Shown: positions 15,921-24,971, numbered from the stretch's first letter. The stretch: DNA of 64,000 bases from CAVZZG01 sp963779685 (GCA_963779685.1 CAVZZG010000001.1:1116001-1180000), one strand, 5' to 3'. The notes: generated from the letters alone by a model not told the origin. Program-made: numbers and translations.

Positions 15921-17317
15921 CCCGTCTCGAAGCTCGCCTGGGTGGGCGGCGGTTCCTCATCGCCATGGTCCTGGTCGCCGTCGCCTGCGGGGTGCGACTC
16001 GGCTTCCACCTCCTGTACCGCGACTGGTTCGTGGACGAACTGACGTATCGCCAGGCGGCTCTGGCGATGAGGCACGGCGACTACTTCGCGAACCCGGAGC
16101 ACCCGCCGCTGGCAAAGGAGCTGATGGCGGTGGGCATGGCCGCGCTCGGCAGCTCCCTGCACGTCCTGCGCGCGATGTCGATCGTGCTGGCCGCCGGCAC
16201 CGCCGTCGCAATCGGACTCCTCGGCCGGGATATCGCCGGCCGGTGGGCGGGGCTCGTCGCGGCCGCCCTGTTCCTCCTCGTGCCGTGGCCCTCCGCGACG
16301 TGGGATGTCGGACGGCTGGCGATCCTCGACCCCTACATGGCGTTCTTCACGTCCGTGGCGTTGCTGGCCGGTCTGCGCTGGTCGCGGACCGGGGCCTGGA
16401 GCTGGGCGCTCGCGGCCGGCGTCGCGATCGGCGCCGCCACCGCCTGCAAGCTCCCGGGAGTGCTGACGCTCCCCGCCGTGTTCGGCCTCCCGCTGCTGGC
16501 GGCGCGGTTCGGCCGGCGTGCGGTGATCCAGGCTTGCGCGGCGTTCGGCGCGGCAGCGGCAGCCTTCGCCGCGCCGTTCCTGCCCGCCGGGACGCGGATC
16601 GCGACCCGGATGTGGCACACCGTATCGGCCCAGACCGAGCACTCGGGTCACGGACACCCGGTCGTGATCAACGGGACCATCTACGCGCATCCCCCCTGGT
16701 GGGTCGGTCCGTACGACATCGCGCGCGGCAACCCCGCCGTGCTCCTGCTCTTCGTGATCGCGGCGATCGCTGCACCGTTCGTCCTCGATCGGTTGGTCGC
16801 AACCTTCCTGCTCGCAGCGGTCCTCGTCCCGCTGGGGTTCTTCGCGTTCGTCGCCGGGGTCCAGCTCCCGTTCTATCCCTACGCCTACGCGCCGGCGATG
16901 GCACTGACCATGGGCACGGTCACGGTCACGGTAGTCCTGCACCGGCGGCCCGGCCGTGCGCTGGCGTACGTCGTCACCGCGATCGCGGTCGGCGCGGTGG
17001 CGATCGGCGTGTCACGCGCCGTGGCGCGGCCGCGCGGCGACATGCAGCGGGTGGCGGCCCTGCTGGCGCCGCACCTCCGGCCCGGCGACGGCGTCGTCAC
17101 CGCCAGCACGCGCGACATCCTCCGCAGCTACCTGCCGTCGGGTGTGCGCGAGCTCTTCAACGCGAGCCATGGCTTCCGGGTCGTCGCCGTCGTGGTCGAT
17201 CCCGCCTGGGTGCGCCTGTCGCCGGACCGGCGGGCCCTGCCGCCGCAGTGGCAGGCGGCGATCGCCGGCCGGACGCCGATCGTGGTGGGGGGCCTCCGGG
17301 TCTACCTCCTGACCTGA
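15917..17317 (+). CDS. PMT/ArnT-family glycosyltransferase, polytopic membrane protein
   Basis: 466 residues with about ten hydrophobic segments. The first lumenal loop carries the acidic pair and signature of GT-C enzymes of the PMT/GT83 type: DWFVDELTYRQAALAM, then FANPEHPPLAKELMAVG. Later features are FLLVPWPSATWDVGRLAILDPYMAFF and a periplasmic loop WHTVSAQTEHSGHGHPV. These enzymes use polyprenyl-phosphate sugars to modify proteins or lipids outside the membrane. The donor and acceptor are unknown. The GTG start overlaps the stop of a nine-codon leader. The next gene, 50 bases on, is another membrane mannosyltransferase-like protein, so the two may act together. Confidence 0.8.
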   Translation: MTRLEARLGGRRFLIAMVLVAVACGVRLGFHLLYRDWFVDELTYRQAALAMRHGDYFANPEHPPLAKELMAVGMAALGSSLHVLRAMSIVLAAGTAVAIGLLGRDIAGRWAGLVAAALFLLVPWPSATWDVGRLAILDPYMAFFTSVALLAGLRWSRTGAWSWALAAGVAIGAATACKLPGVLTLPAVFGLPLLAARFGRRAVIQACAAFGAAAAAFAAPFLPAGTRIATRMWHTVSAQTEHSGHGHPVVINGTIYAHPPWWVGPYDIARGNPAVLLLFVIAAIAAPFVLDRLVATFLLAAVLVPLGFFAFVAGVQLPFYPYAYAPAMALTMGTVTVTVVLHRRPGRALAYVVTAIAVGAVAIGVSRAVARPRGDMQRVAALLAPHLRPGDGVVTASTRDILRSYLPSGVRELFNASHGFRVVAVVVDPAWVRLSPDRRALPPQWQAAIAGRTPIVVGGLRVYLLT

Positions 17318-17324
17318 CGTAAAG

Positions 17325-17340
17325 CGCGGCGCGAGCCGCG
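17325..17340 (+). terminator. Small GC hairpin between two glycosyltransferase genes
   Basis: CGCGGC and GCCGCG flank a GCGA loop, 8 bases after the stop of the PMT-family gene. The stem is only 6 bp and there is no U-tract, so this is a weak terminator or attenuator candidate. Confidence 0.35.
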
Positions 17341-17366
17341 GGCGGCCGGATACGCTGTCCGCGCTC

Positions 17367-18539
17367 ATGGCGACCGCACCAGCACCCGCACCGGCCCCGG
17401 GGCGGTCGACTCTCTGGACGTTCGCCCGGACCAGCCCGTGGTTCGGGCAGGTCGTCCTCGTCTGGGCCGTGACCCGGGTGCTGCTGCTGCTCGCGGTGAT
17501 GATCGCCGACTGGCTGGTCGGGCACCACGCACTGCACGCCGAGCTGCCGTCGTTGACACAGGGCGGACCCGTCACCACCACGAGCCTGCTCGGGAGCTGG
17601 GACGGCTGGCGGTACCAGCGCATCGCCGCTCACGGCTATCCGGGGTTCATGCCCGCGCGCCACCAGAGCCCGTACGCCTTCTTCCCGCTGCTGCCGATGC
17701 TCATCCGGGTTGGGACGTGGGTCGGTCTCTCGCCGCTCGTCAGCGGGATCATCGTCGTGAACCTGCTCGCCCTGGCGGCGCTGATCGCGGTCGCCGCGCT
17801 GACCGAGACGATGTTCGGCGCGGCGCTCGCGACCCGCACCGCGATCTACCTCGCGATCGCGCCGATGGGGTTCGTGCTGGGCCTGATCTACACCGACGGG
17901 CTGGTGATCGCCTGCGCGTTCGGGGCGGTGGCGCTCGTCCTGCGCAACCGGCCGTGGCTCGCGCTGCCGCTGGCGTTCGCCGCCGGCCTCGCGCGTCCCA
18001 CGGGCGTGCTGATCGCGATCCCGCTCGCCGTGCTGGCGTTCAGCGGCCGGCGGATAGACGTGCCTCGCGCGCTCGTCGCGGTGGCTGCGTTCGCCGGGCT
18101 CGGCGCCTTCGCGATCTACTGCTGGGTGCGGCTCGGGGAGCCGTTCGCGTTCGTCCAGGCCCAGCGGCACTGGGGCCGGCATCCGATCGGCTGGCATGCC
18201 CTGCAGCTCACGTACCGCGACATCCGGTGGGGTGTCAGCGGGAGCAAGATCTGGCTGAGCCGCGACATGCTCGTCACGGCGGCGACGGCCGCCCTGCTGA
18301 TCGTCGCCGCGCGCCGCGGCGTCCCGTGGTACTGGATCGTGTTCGGCGTCGCGACGCTCGTCGTCTCCCCGCCGTCGGGCACGATGGAGGCGATGGCGCG
18401 CTACGCGCTCTACTGCCTGCCCGCCTTCTGGGCGCTCGCGATGCTCGGCGAGAACCGGTCGGTCGACCGGACCTACGGCATCCTCGCCCCGGCTCTGTTC
18501 GTCCTGGGCGCCGTGCTCTTGCCGATCCACTTCCCGTAG
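17367..18539 (+). CDS. PIG-V-like mannosyltransferase family membrane protein
   Basis: 390 residues, multi-spanning. The motif SWDGWRYQRIAAHGYPGF (acidic residue in the first large loop), FFPLLPMLIRVG and GLARPTGVLIAIPL match bacterial homologues of the PIG-V (GPI mannosyltransferase 2) family, which are GT-C membrane glycosyltransferases using lipid-linked mannose. The N-terminus is an Ala/Pro-rich cytoplasmic tail. A TACGCT element at 17351-17356 precedes the ATG by ten bases. Role in cell-envelope glycan assembly is inferred from family and from the PMT-like neighbour. Its last 266 bases are overlapped on the other strand by the extended AlkA frame. Confidence 0.75.
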   Translation: MATAPAPAPAPGRSTLWTFARTSPWFGQVVLVWAVTRVLLLLAVMIADWLVGHHALHAELPSLTQGGPVTTTSLLGSWDGWRYQRIAAHGYPGFMPARHQSPYAFFPLLPMLIRVGTWVGLSPLVSGIIVVNLLALAALIAVAALTETMFGAALATRTAIYLAIAPMGFVLGLIYTDGLVIACAFGAVALVLRNRPWLALPLAFAAGLARPTGVLIAIPLAVLAFSGRRIDVPRALVAVAAFAGLGAFAIYCWVRLGEPFAFVQAQRHWGRHPIGWHALQLTYRDIRWGVSGSKIWLSRDMLVTAATAALLIVAARRGVPWYWIVFGVATLVVSPPSGTMEAMARYALYCLPAFWALAMLGENRSVDRTYGILAPALFVLGAVLLPIHFP

Positions 18540-19314
18540 CCCTGCAAAGGCTGGCCCACAGGTGCTGGACGGCGTAGGCCCGGTACGGGCGCCAGCGCTC
18601 GGCATGCCGCTCGATCGACCGCGCGTCGTCCGGCAGGCCGAGGTGTCGAACGGCGTGGCGGACGCCGAGGTCGGTGGCGGGGAAGGCATCGCGATCGCCG
18701 AGGCGCATGCCGACGTAGGCCACGGTCCACGGCCCGATGCCGCGGAGCGACCCGAGCGCGTCCGGCTCGACCGGCATGCCGTCGGTCACCGCCCGCGCGA
18801 GCCCGATCAGGGTCTCCGCCCGCGCACCGGGCATCGGAAGGGATGCGCGTGGAACTCCGGCCAGCGCTTCGGCGGTCGGAAAGCACCGTTCGACGTGGCC
18901 GGCGGGAGCGGCCAGCAGTTCGCCGTGCGCGGCCGCCAGCCGGCCGGCGATGGTGCGGGCCGCGGCGACGCTCACCTGCTGGCCGATCACGGCTCGCACC
19001 GCGATCTCGAACGCGTCGGCGGCGCCCGGCACGCGGATCCGGGGCCGCGCTGCAACCAGTGGCGCGAGCGCGGGATCGCCGCCCAGGTGCTCGTCGATGG
19101 CGGTCGTGTCGGCGCCGGCGTCGGTCATTCGCGCCATGACGGCATCGGCCGCACCGCAGTCGCGCTCGTCGCCTGACCACTGCGCCGCGTCGTCGATCGT
19201 CAGGACGCCGGCGCCGTGCGCCAGCCGCAGGGCACGCCGGTAGACGGCGCCTTCGAGCACCTCCACGCCCGGCACGCAACGATCGGCGAGGAACGAGCTG
19301 ATCCAGGCGTCCAT
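18274..19314 (-). CDS. DNA-3-methyladenine glycosylase II (AlkA-like)
   Basis: The conserved part is about residues 1-255. It has VIGQQVSVAAARTIAGRL, the helix-hairpin-helix LRGIGPWTVAYVGMRLGDRDAFPATDLGV, whose Asp (ATD) is the catalytic base, and the family ending WRPYRAYAVQHLWASL. It excises alkylated bases. Homologues normally stop right after HLWASL (about 18547). Here the frame runs on for 91 Arg/Gly-rich codons that are only the antisense of the PIG-V gene, so the natural stop may have been lost or hidden by an indel. Start: ATG 19314, eight bases from a TACGCT -10-like box. No N-terminal Ada-type domain is present. Confidence 0.82.
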   Translation of the reverse strand: MDAWISSFLADRCVPGVEVLEGAVYRRALRLAHGAGVLTIDDAAQWSGDERDCGAADAVMARMTDAGADTTAIDEHLGGDPALAPLVAARPRIRVPGAADAFEIAVRAVIGQQVSVAAARTIAGRLAAAHGELLAAPAGHVERCFPTAEALAGVPRASLPMPGARAETLIGLARAVTDGMPVEPDALGSLRGIGPWTVAYVGMRLGDRDAFPATDLGVRHAVRHLGLPDDARSIERHAERWRPYRAYAVQHLWASLCRATGSGSARARRPGRTEPGRGCRRSGRPTGSRRASRAPRRRAGSRARSAPSPPSCPTAGRRRASRRRTRSSTTGRRGARRRSAGRPSPP

Positions 19315-19361
19315 GAGGTGCCAGCGTACCGCCGTGGCATGCTGTGGATGTGGAGGAGGGG

Positions 19362-20416
19362 TTGACAGGTCCTGTCGTCGTGCTCGAAGGCGCCCCGCGG
19401 ACCCGGGGCGCATCCACGGTGAGCAGCTTCGCGCTCAGATCCAGGACGACCTTGGCCGCTGGGCGGACGACGCCTCGTTCCGTACCGGTCTGCCGGCGGA
19501 CGAGTACGTCGCCCGATTCCTCGCCGATACCCGGTTCCTCCCCGCGATCGAGCATCACACGCCGCTCCTGCTCGAGGAGCTGCGCGGCATTGCCGACGGC
19601 GCGGCGCAGCCTTTCGAGCTGCTCCTCGCCTACAACCTCATGGACGAGGAGTGGTGGTACGCCGACCCGCTCGAACCCCACGATGCGTGCAGCGTCGTCG
19701 CGTTCGCCGGAGATCCGGCCGTCGTCGGGCAGAACATGGACCTGCCGCGCGTGATGGACGGCGGGCAGGTCGTGCTCCACATCGTTGCCGAGGACGGCCA
19801 CGAACAGGCGGTGCTGACGGCGGCCGGCATGGTCGGTCTGACGGGTGCCAGCTCCGCCGCCGGCGTCTGCGTCAACGCCCTCGGGATGCTGAACCGGTCT
19901 CCGCACGGGCTGCCGGTGGCGTTCGTGACCCGGGGTGCGCTGGAATGCCGGAGCCAGGCCGAGGCCGTCGCCTTCGTCCGCTCCGTCCATCACGCGTCCG
20001 GCCAGCACTACGCGATCGCCGGCCCCGATGGTGCGATCGGCCTCGAGTGCTCCGCCGGGGGTGTCGTCGATGCCGGCGAAGGCCGGCTCTGGCACACGAA
20101 CCATCCACTCGTGACGAGCGACGTCGACCCGGCCTACATCGAGCGGCCCGACCACATCGCGTCGACCCATGGCCGGTTCCGGGTACTGACCGAGCGCGCC
20201 CCGCACGCCGTCGACGCCGACGACGTCCGCCGGATCCTGCAGGAGCCGACGGCCCACGTCTGCATGGGGCGCCTGCCCGGCTGGCACTGGTTCACGTTCG
20301 GCTCGGTCGTCGCGGAGATCGGCGACGACGTCGCCGCATCCTTCGCACTGGGCCCGCCCGATACCGCCGAGTGGGTGTCCGTCAGGCTGCCGGCGGCGAC
20401 GAGAGCGCAGCGATGA
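19362..20416 (+). CDS. C45-type acyltransferase/peptidase family protein, frameshifted near the start
   Basis: About 351 residues when repaired. The family N-terminus VVVLEGAPRTRG is in one frame and RIHGEQLRAQIQDDL in the next; one missing C near 19409 joins them as the conserved R-G-x-x-H-G-E motif. The predicted self-cleavage nucleophile is Cys110 in EPHDACSVVAFAGD, followed by VGQNMDLPR, GLTGASSAAGVCVNAL and LWHTNHPL. The family includes acyl-CoA:6-aminopenicillanate acyltransferase and many Ntn-hydrolases that cleave or form amides. TTG 19362 is the preferred start because GGAGG ends five bases before it. The substrate is unknown. It overlaps the convergent GrpB fusion gene by 35 bases. 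Confidence 0.75.
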
Positions 20417-21485
20417 ACGGTTCCCGCACCGCCGGATCGCAGTTCGCGTCTTCGAGTGCGCGCTTGTCGGCATCGGCGTCGACGCCGGCCGGGTAGTCGT
20501 CTCCCGGGCCGCAGGCCAGGGGCATCGGTGACCGCCCATCCCAGGCAGGGCCCCCCGGGAACGTCGCATCGACCGGGACGTCGCGTCCGTCGATCGTCAG
20601 GACGAGGTACCGGTGCACGTCGACCAGGCCGTCTGCCGGGACGGTGCCGGCGACGGCGTCTCCGAACCGGGCGCGGGCGTCGGCAGGCATGAGCCGGTAC
20701 ACGCGGTGCACGATCCGCGGCGCCGTCTCGGGCCAGCGCTCCGCGATCACGGCGCGGAGGAGGGCGTGCTTGGTCGAGCACGTGCCGCGGCACTCGACCG
20801 CGACCGCCTGGCCGGTGCGGTCGGCCGTGCGCCCGTAGGGCAGCGCGCGGACGGCCTCGACCACGCCTGCGAGATCGGTGCCCGGATCGAGTTCGAGCGT
20901 GTCGCAGAACCAGGCGAAATCCGGAGGCGGCACGGGGTGGCGCTCCAGCACCGAAGCCATCCAGCCGCTCTTGGCGGCCGAGAATGCCCGCGGCTCGCGC
21001 ACGCCCGATGCGAGGATCTCGTGCTTCAGGGCGACGTACTCCTCGCACAGGCCCGAGCTCGAGCGCAGCAGCCCGCGGAAGTGGCGATGCTGGCGCACCG
21101 GTTCGCCGCCCCGCGGGATGACGTGCAGGTGGAGCCGGAACCGCTGGCCGTCGTGCGTGATCGCGCCCCGGTAGAGGTACCAGCCATCCTGCGGCCAGCC
21201 GGCGTCATCGGCGAACACGAAGCCCAGCTGTTCGAGCCCGTCGCGGAGCTGCTGCGCCCCGCCCGGCCGGTACTCGATCTCGATGTCGACGATGTTCTTC
21301 CCCGTCAGGCCGGGGACGGACGTCGACCCGAAGTGGGTGACCCTCGAGTCGCCCGTGATCGGAGCGATCAGCTGCTGGACGACCTCCGCCACCTCCGGCA
21401 GCCGCGGGTCGTACGGCAGCAGCACCACGTCGCCCTTTTCGAATGGTTCTACCTGCACCGGGGTCGAATGTAACCGTTTGCGCAT
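20382..21485 (-). CDS. GrpB (UPF0157) nucleotidyltransferase fused to a transglutaminase-like domain
   Basis: 367 residues with two domains. Residues ~12-190 are a GrpB/UPF0157 domain: FEKGDVVLLPYDPRLPEVAEVV, the nucleotidyltransferase-like HFGSTSVPGLTGKNIVDIEI (G-S-T-S with paired acidics), and LHLHVIPRGGEP. Residues ~205-367 resemble papain-like transglutaminase folds with a possible Cys-His-Asp triad: Cys in ECRGTCSTKHALL, His in GLVDVHRYLVL, Asp in VPVDATFPGG. GrpB domains usually stand alone or attach to CoaE or GNAT domains. No Shine-Dalgarno is obvious before ATG 21485. The joint function is unknown. Confidence 0.7.
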   Translation of the reverse strand: MRKRLHSTPVQVEPFEKGDVVLLPYDPRLPEVAEVVQQLIAPITGDSRVTHFGSTSVPGLTGKNIVDIEIEYRPGGAQQLRDGLEQLGFVFADDAGWPQDGWYLYRGAITHDGQRFRLHLHVIPRGGEPVRQHRHFRGLLRSSSGLCEEYVALKHEILASGVREPRAFSAAKSGWMASVLERHPVPPPDFAWFCDTLELDPGTDLAGVVEAVRALPYGRTADRTGQAVAVECRGTCSTKHALLRAVIAERWPETAPRIVHRVYRLMPADARARFGDAVAGTVPADGLVDVHRYLVLTIDGRDVPVDATFPGGPAWDGRSPMPLACGPGDDYPAGVDADADKRALEDANCDPAVREPFIAALSSPPAA

Positions 21486-21496
21486 CGCGCGTCGAG

Positions 21497-22252
21497 TCAG
21501 AGTGGCTCGAGGGCGTCGCCGACACGCACCTCGCCGGGCGACACGACCGTGGCGTACACGCCGAGTGGTGGCTCTCCGCCGGGCATCGCCGGCCGGTAGG
21601 CGAGGATCGCCCGCAACGTATCGAGGTCGCGAGCGCCGGAGTCGGGGTGCCAGGTCGTGAGCACGCACCGGGGCACGGGCCCGCCAACGGCGAGCACGGC
21701 CTCCCCAACCCGCACCCGGCCGCCCGACCACGTGTCCTCGGCGTGCGGCTCGCAGCCGGCGACCTCGATCGACATCTTGAACCGGCGCGGGTCGAGGATG
21801 GCCACGCCGAGCTGGTCGGCCAGCCGGGCCAGGGTGGCGTCGCTGATGATCGTGACCGGTCCGGGTGCGCCAACGCCGACCGGCACCAGGGCGAGACGGA
21901 GCGACCGGCCCGCTCGCTCCGACAGGGCAGGGGCGAACGGCCCTCCGACGAGCCGGCCGGGTACGGGACGGTTGGCCGAGGCGCGGGCGGCGATCGCCTC
22001 GCCCGTCTCCACGGCTGCCGCAATGTGCTCGCCGTCGGCGAAGCTCATCGTCAGAGACGTGCCGTCCCAGTCCGCGCCGGCGCCCATGAATTCGGGCAGA
22101 TCGGCGCCGTAGAGCACCCGGCCGGTGTCGTCGACGATGACGAAGCGCCGGTCGTCCCGGAGACCCTCCGGGTCGAACCGCAGCGACGCACGTTCGGCCT
22201 GCGGGAAGCCCTTCACCGGCGAGCTGCGCAGGGTCGAGATCCTGACGGTCAT
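21497..22252 (-). CDS. MOSC domain protein with MOSC_N beta-barrel
   Basis: 251 residues. The N-terminal beta-barrel (STLRSSPVKGFPQAERASLRFDPEGLRDDRRFVIVDD) is the MOSC_N domain. The C-terminal MOSC part contains RFKMSIEVAG, DTWSGGRVRVGEAVL and the near-terminal cysteine in GGPVPRCVLTTWHPDSG, which binds the sulfur carrier or molybdenum cofactor in relatives such as YcbX and mARC. A role in Moco-dependent detoxification or sulfur transfer is inferred. The ATG overlaps the stop of the nucleoside hydrolase (ATGA), so it is the last of three leftward coupled genes. Confidence 0.85.
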   Translation of the reverse strand: MTVRISTLRSSPVKGFPQAERASLRFDPEGLRDDRRFVIVDDTGRVLYGADLPEFMGAGADWDGTSLTMSFADGEHIAAAVETGEAIAARASANRPVPGRLVGGPFAPALSERAGRSLRLALVPVGVGAPGPVTIISDATLARLADQLGVAILDPRRFKMSIEVAGCEPHAEDTWSGGRVRVGEAVLAVGGPVPRCVLTTWHPDSGARDLDTLRAILAYRPAMPGGEPPLGVYATVVSPGEVRVGDALEPL

Positions 22253-23145
22253 GGCAGGCCGCCGATGCGGTCGAGGACGAGGCGTGCGAACGCCGGCTGG
22301 TCGACGGCGTAGGCGACGTCCGCGTTCTCGGCGCCGGCGCCGGCGACCGTCCGCCCGCGGCCCTCGCCGTGGCCGTCGTCGATGCCGATGTGCCGGGGCT
22401 CGCGATCGATCAGGGCCGGTGCGACGATCTCGGCGATGGCGAGCGCGTCGTGCATGATCAGCCGGCGGCCCGCTCGCAGGTCGCGGTAGCGGTCGAGGAG
22501 TGCCGCCGCGGTACGGGCGCACGTGCCCGGCGCGTCGCGGAGCTCGTCGACGTCGCCGGGTTCGAGGAACGCCTGGTGGGTCGCGTCGAGCGGCAGCAGC
22601 GTCACCGGGAGCCCGCTCGCGAACACGCGTGCCGCGGCCTCCGGATCGACCCAGATGTTGAACTCCGCCAGCTCGGTCACGTTCCCGGCGCCGGTCGATC
22701 CGCCCATCACCACCAGCCGCTCGATCCGCCCCATCACCCGCGGATGCACGGCCAGCAGGAGCGCGATGTTCGTCAGCGGGCCGATCGCGACGATGGTCAC
22801 TGGCGCGGCCTCGGCCAGTGCCGCGATCAGGTCGACCGCGTGGCGCGGGTCGAGCGCGCGCGCTGGCTCGGGCAGGCGGATGCCGCCGACGCCGTCGGCG
22901 CCATGCACCTCGCTGGCGCGGCGGGCGTGGTGCACGAGCGGGCGGTCGGCGCCCGCGGCTACCGGGATGTCTCCGCGGCCGGCGAGCTGCACGAGGCGGA
23001 GCGCGTTCCGGGCCGTGTCGTCCAGTCCCACGTTGCCGGCCACCGCGGTCACGCCCGCGACGTCGAGCTCGGGCGAGCCGAGCGCCATCAGGAGGGCGAC
23101 GGCGTCGTCGATGCCGGGATCGGTGTCGATCACGACCCGGGTCAC
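22249..23145 (-). CDS. Inosine-uridine preferring nucleoside hydrolase
   Basis: 298 residues from a GTG that overlaps the upstream stop. The calcium-binding signature is at the N-terminus (VVIDTDPGIDDAVALL, the DTDPGIDD motif). Further conserved parts are TAVAGNVGLD, IGPLTNIALLL, RLVVMGGST, EFNIWVDPEAAARVF and the late HDALAIAEIVAP. It hydrolyses the N-glycosidic bond of ribonucleosides for purine/pyrimidine salvage. It is the middle gene of a leftward unit: cysteine hydrolase, nucleoside hydrolase, MOSC protein. Confidence 0.92.
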   Translation of the reverse strand: MTRVVIDTDPGIDDAVALLMALGSPELDVAGVTAVAGNVGLDDTARNALRLVQLAGRGDIPVAAGADRPLVHHARRASEVHGADGVGGIRLPEPARALDPRHAVDLIAALAEAAPVTIVAIGPLTNIALLLAVHPRVMGRIERLVVMGGSTGAGNVTELAEFNIWVDPEAAARVFASGLPVTLLPLDATHQAFLEPGDVDELRDAPGTCARTAAALLDRYRDLRAGRRLIMHDALAIAEIVAPALIDREPRHIGIDDGHGEGRGRTVAGAGAENADVAYAVDQPAFARLVLDRIGGLP

Positions 23146-23717
23146 AGCGTCACCCCGGGCGGCTCGACGAGGTCGGGGTGCACGGCGTGGAAGGCCCGCG
23201 ACCGCTCGACCGTCCGCAGCCACTCGTAGTGCACCTGCTTCGCGCAGAGCATCGTCACGCCGGCCGCACGCATGCGATCGAGCCCGAAGGCGTGCGCGGC
23301 TCCCGGTGATGCGACGCAGTCGGCGACGCATGCCACCTCGAAGCCGCGGTCGAGGAGGGAGAGCGCGGAGTGGGCGACGCAGACGTCGGTCTCGAGCCCG
23401 ACCAGGACCGCCGTCGACCGCCCCGTGGCGGCGATGGCGGGGAAGACCGCAGGGTCGTCGCCGAGACCGAACGTCTCCTTGCGGAGCACGGGCGCGGCAC
23501 CGAGCGCGGCCGCGATCGTGGGCTCGAGCGGCCCCCAGTCCTCGGGGCGCTCGACCGTCGCGACGACGGGAACGTCTGCAAACGCGGCCGATGCCGCCAG
23601 GAACGAGATCCGCTCGGGCAGACCCTCGGCGAGCAGTGGCTCCACCCGCGCGAGGAACCGCGGCTGCACGTCGATCACGACGAGCACGCACTGTCCGGCC
23701 TGCAGCAGATGGTTCAT
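23142..23717 (-). CDS. Isochorismatase-family cysteine hydrolase
   Basis: 191 residues. CVLVVIDVQPRFLARV holds the catalytic Asp, VLRKETFG the catalytic Lys, and VLVGLETDVCVAHSALSLLDRGFEVACVADC the cis-peptide and the nucleophilic Cys (ETDVCV). This is the nicotinamidase/isochorismatase superfamily, close to the stand-alone amidase-type members. It has no isochorismate-pathway neighbours, so an amidase acting on a nicotinamide- or carbamoyl-type substrate is more likely. ATG 23717 follows a TACCAT -10-like element by eight bases. It is first in the leftward unit and divergent from the P450 gene. Confidence 0.85.
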   Translation of the reverse strand: MNHLLQAGQCVLVVIDVQPRFLARVEPLLAEGLPERISFLAASAAFADVPVVATVERPEDWGPLEPTIAAALGAAPVLRKETFGLGDDPAVFPAIAATGRSTAVLVGLETDVCVAHSALSLLDRGFEVACVADCVASPGAAHAFGLDRMRAAGVTMLCAKQVHYEWLRTVERSRAFHAVHPDLVEPPGVTL

Positions 23718-23725
23718 GCGGGGTG

Positions 23726-23735
23726 ATGGTAGCCT
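23726..23735. promoter_or_regulatory. Bidirectional promoter between cysteine hydrolase and P450 genes
   Basis: The TA at 23730-23731 belongs to TACCAT on the minus strand (eight bases before ATG 23717) and to TAGCCT on the plus strand (nine bases before ATG 23745). The whole intergenic space is only 27 bases, so both transcripts would be leaderless or nearly so. Confidence 0.45.
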
Positions 23736-23744
23736 CACGAGGTC

Positions 23745-24971
23745 ATGTCCGAGCTCGTCGCGCAGCCAGACATCGCGCCGGCCGAGGACGCCGTGCGCCG
23801 GGCCAGGTTTCCCGCCGGCGCCGCGATCGTGTTCGACGACCTGGTCGAGCACTCCCGTATCGACGTGCTGCACCGGCTGCGCGCCGCCGAGCCGGTGTCA
23901 TGGGTGCCCGTGCTCGGCGGATGGTTGGTGACCGCCTACGACCTCGCCCGCGACGTGCTCGGCCGCTCGGACGACTTCACGGTCTGGGCGGAGCCGAACC
24001 TGGTGCGGGCGTCGCTCGGGGTGATGATGCTGACGACCGACGGCGACGAGCATCGCCGCCGTCGCGACCCATTCGACCCGCCCTTCCGGATGCGCGAGGT
24101 CCGCGCCGCCTTCGAGGAGCCCCTGCGGCGGCGGGTCGATGCGTTGATCGACGAGATCGTGCCGCGGGGCGCCTGCGAGCTGGGAGCGGCGTTCGCGGCC
24201 CCCTTCGCGATCGGTGTCGCCGGCGAGATACTCGGCCTCTCGCTCGGTGACGTCCAGCGCGTCCGCGAGTTCTACGACGCGTTCGCCGGTGCCATGGTCT
24301 ACGACGGCGACGCCGAGCCGCAGCGGCGGGCCGACGCCGCCCGTGACGCGCTGGACCGGATCCTGCTCGCCGACCTTGCCCGCGTCCGCGAGACGCCGGA
24401 TGGTTCGATCACGTCGCAGGTCGCGCGCCATCCCGCCGGACTCGGCGACGAGGAGGTGATCGCGCAGCTGCGGGTCGTCCTGTTCGGTGCCATCGAGACC
24501 GTCGAGGCGATGGTGATGACGGCGACCTCGATGCTGCTGACGCACCCCGATCAGCTCGCGGCCGTACGCGCCGACCCCACGCTCCTGCCGAACGCCATCG
24601 AGGAGGCGATGCGCCTCGTCACGCCCGTCGCGTTCGTGGAGCGCTGGGCGGCCCGGCCCACGTCGATCGGCGGCGTGCAGCTCGGGCGGGGCGAGTTCGT
24701 CGGCGTCTCGTCGCTCGCCGCCAGTCGCGATCCGGCCGTCTTCCCCGACCCGGACACCTTCGACGTGCGCCGCCCGAACGCTCGCCGCCACCTCTCGTTC
24801 AGCTTCGGCGCGCACCACTGCCTCGGCTTCAACATGGCCCGCCTGCAAGGGCCAATCGCCGTCGGCGCGCTGCTCGACCGCCTGCCCGGCCTTGCGCTGG
24901 TGTCGGCCGACGAGCCCGCCGGCTTCGCGTTCCGGAAGTCCAGTGCCGTGCATCTCGCCTGGACGGCGTGA
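23745..24971 (+). CDS. Cytochrome P450
   Basis: 408 residues, soluble bacterial class I size. Heme-binding loop FSFGAHHCLGFNMARL with proximal Cys359; K-helix E-x-x-R in EEAMRLVTP; PERF-like ARRHLSF before the heme loop. The I-helix oxygen-activation motif is LFGAIETVEAM: the usual (A/G)GxDT is read as AIET, with Glu for Asp. It would hydroxylate a small hydrophobic molecule using ferredoxin-type partners, none of which is in the window. It is coupled by GTGA overlap to an EamA-type exporter, and an LLM flavin oxidoreductase follows. Confidence 0.92.
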   Translation: MSELVAQPDIAPAEDAVRRARFPAGAAIVFDDLVEHSRIDVLHRLRAAEPVSWVPVLGGWLVTAYDLARDVLGRSDDFTVWAEPNLVRASLGVMMLTTDGDEHRRRRDPFDPPFRMREVRAAFEEPLRRRVDALIDEIVPRGACELGAAFAAPFAIGVAGEILGLSLGDVQRVREFYDAFAGAMVYDGDAEPQRRADAARDALDRILLADLARVRETPDGSITSQVARHPAGLGDEEVIAQLRVVLFGAIETVEAMVMTATSMLLTHPDQLAAVRADPTLLPNAIEEAMRLVTPVAFVERWAARPTSIGGVQLGRGEFVGVSSLAASRDPAVFPDPDTFDVRRPNARRHLSFSFGAHHCLGFNMARLQGPIAVGALLDRLPGLALVSADEPAGFAFRKSSAVHLAWTA

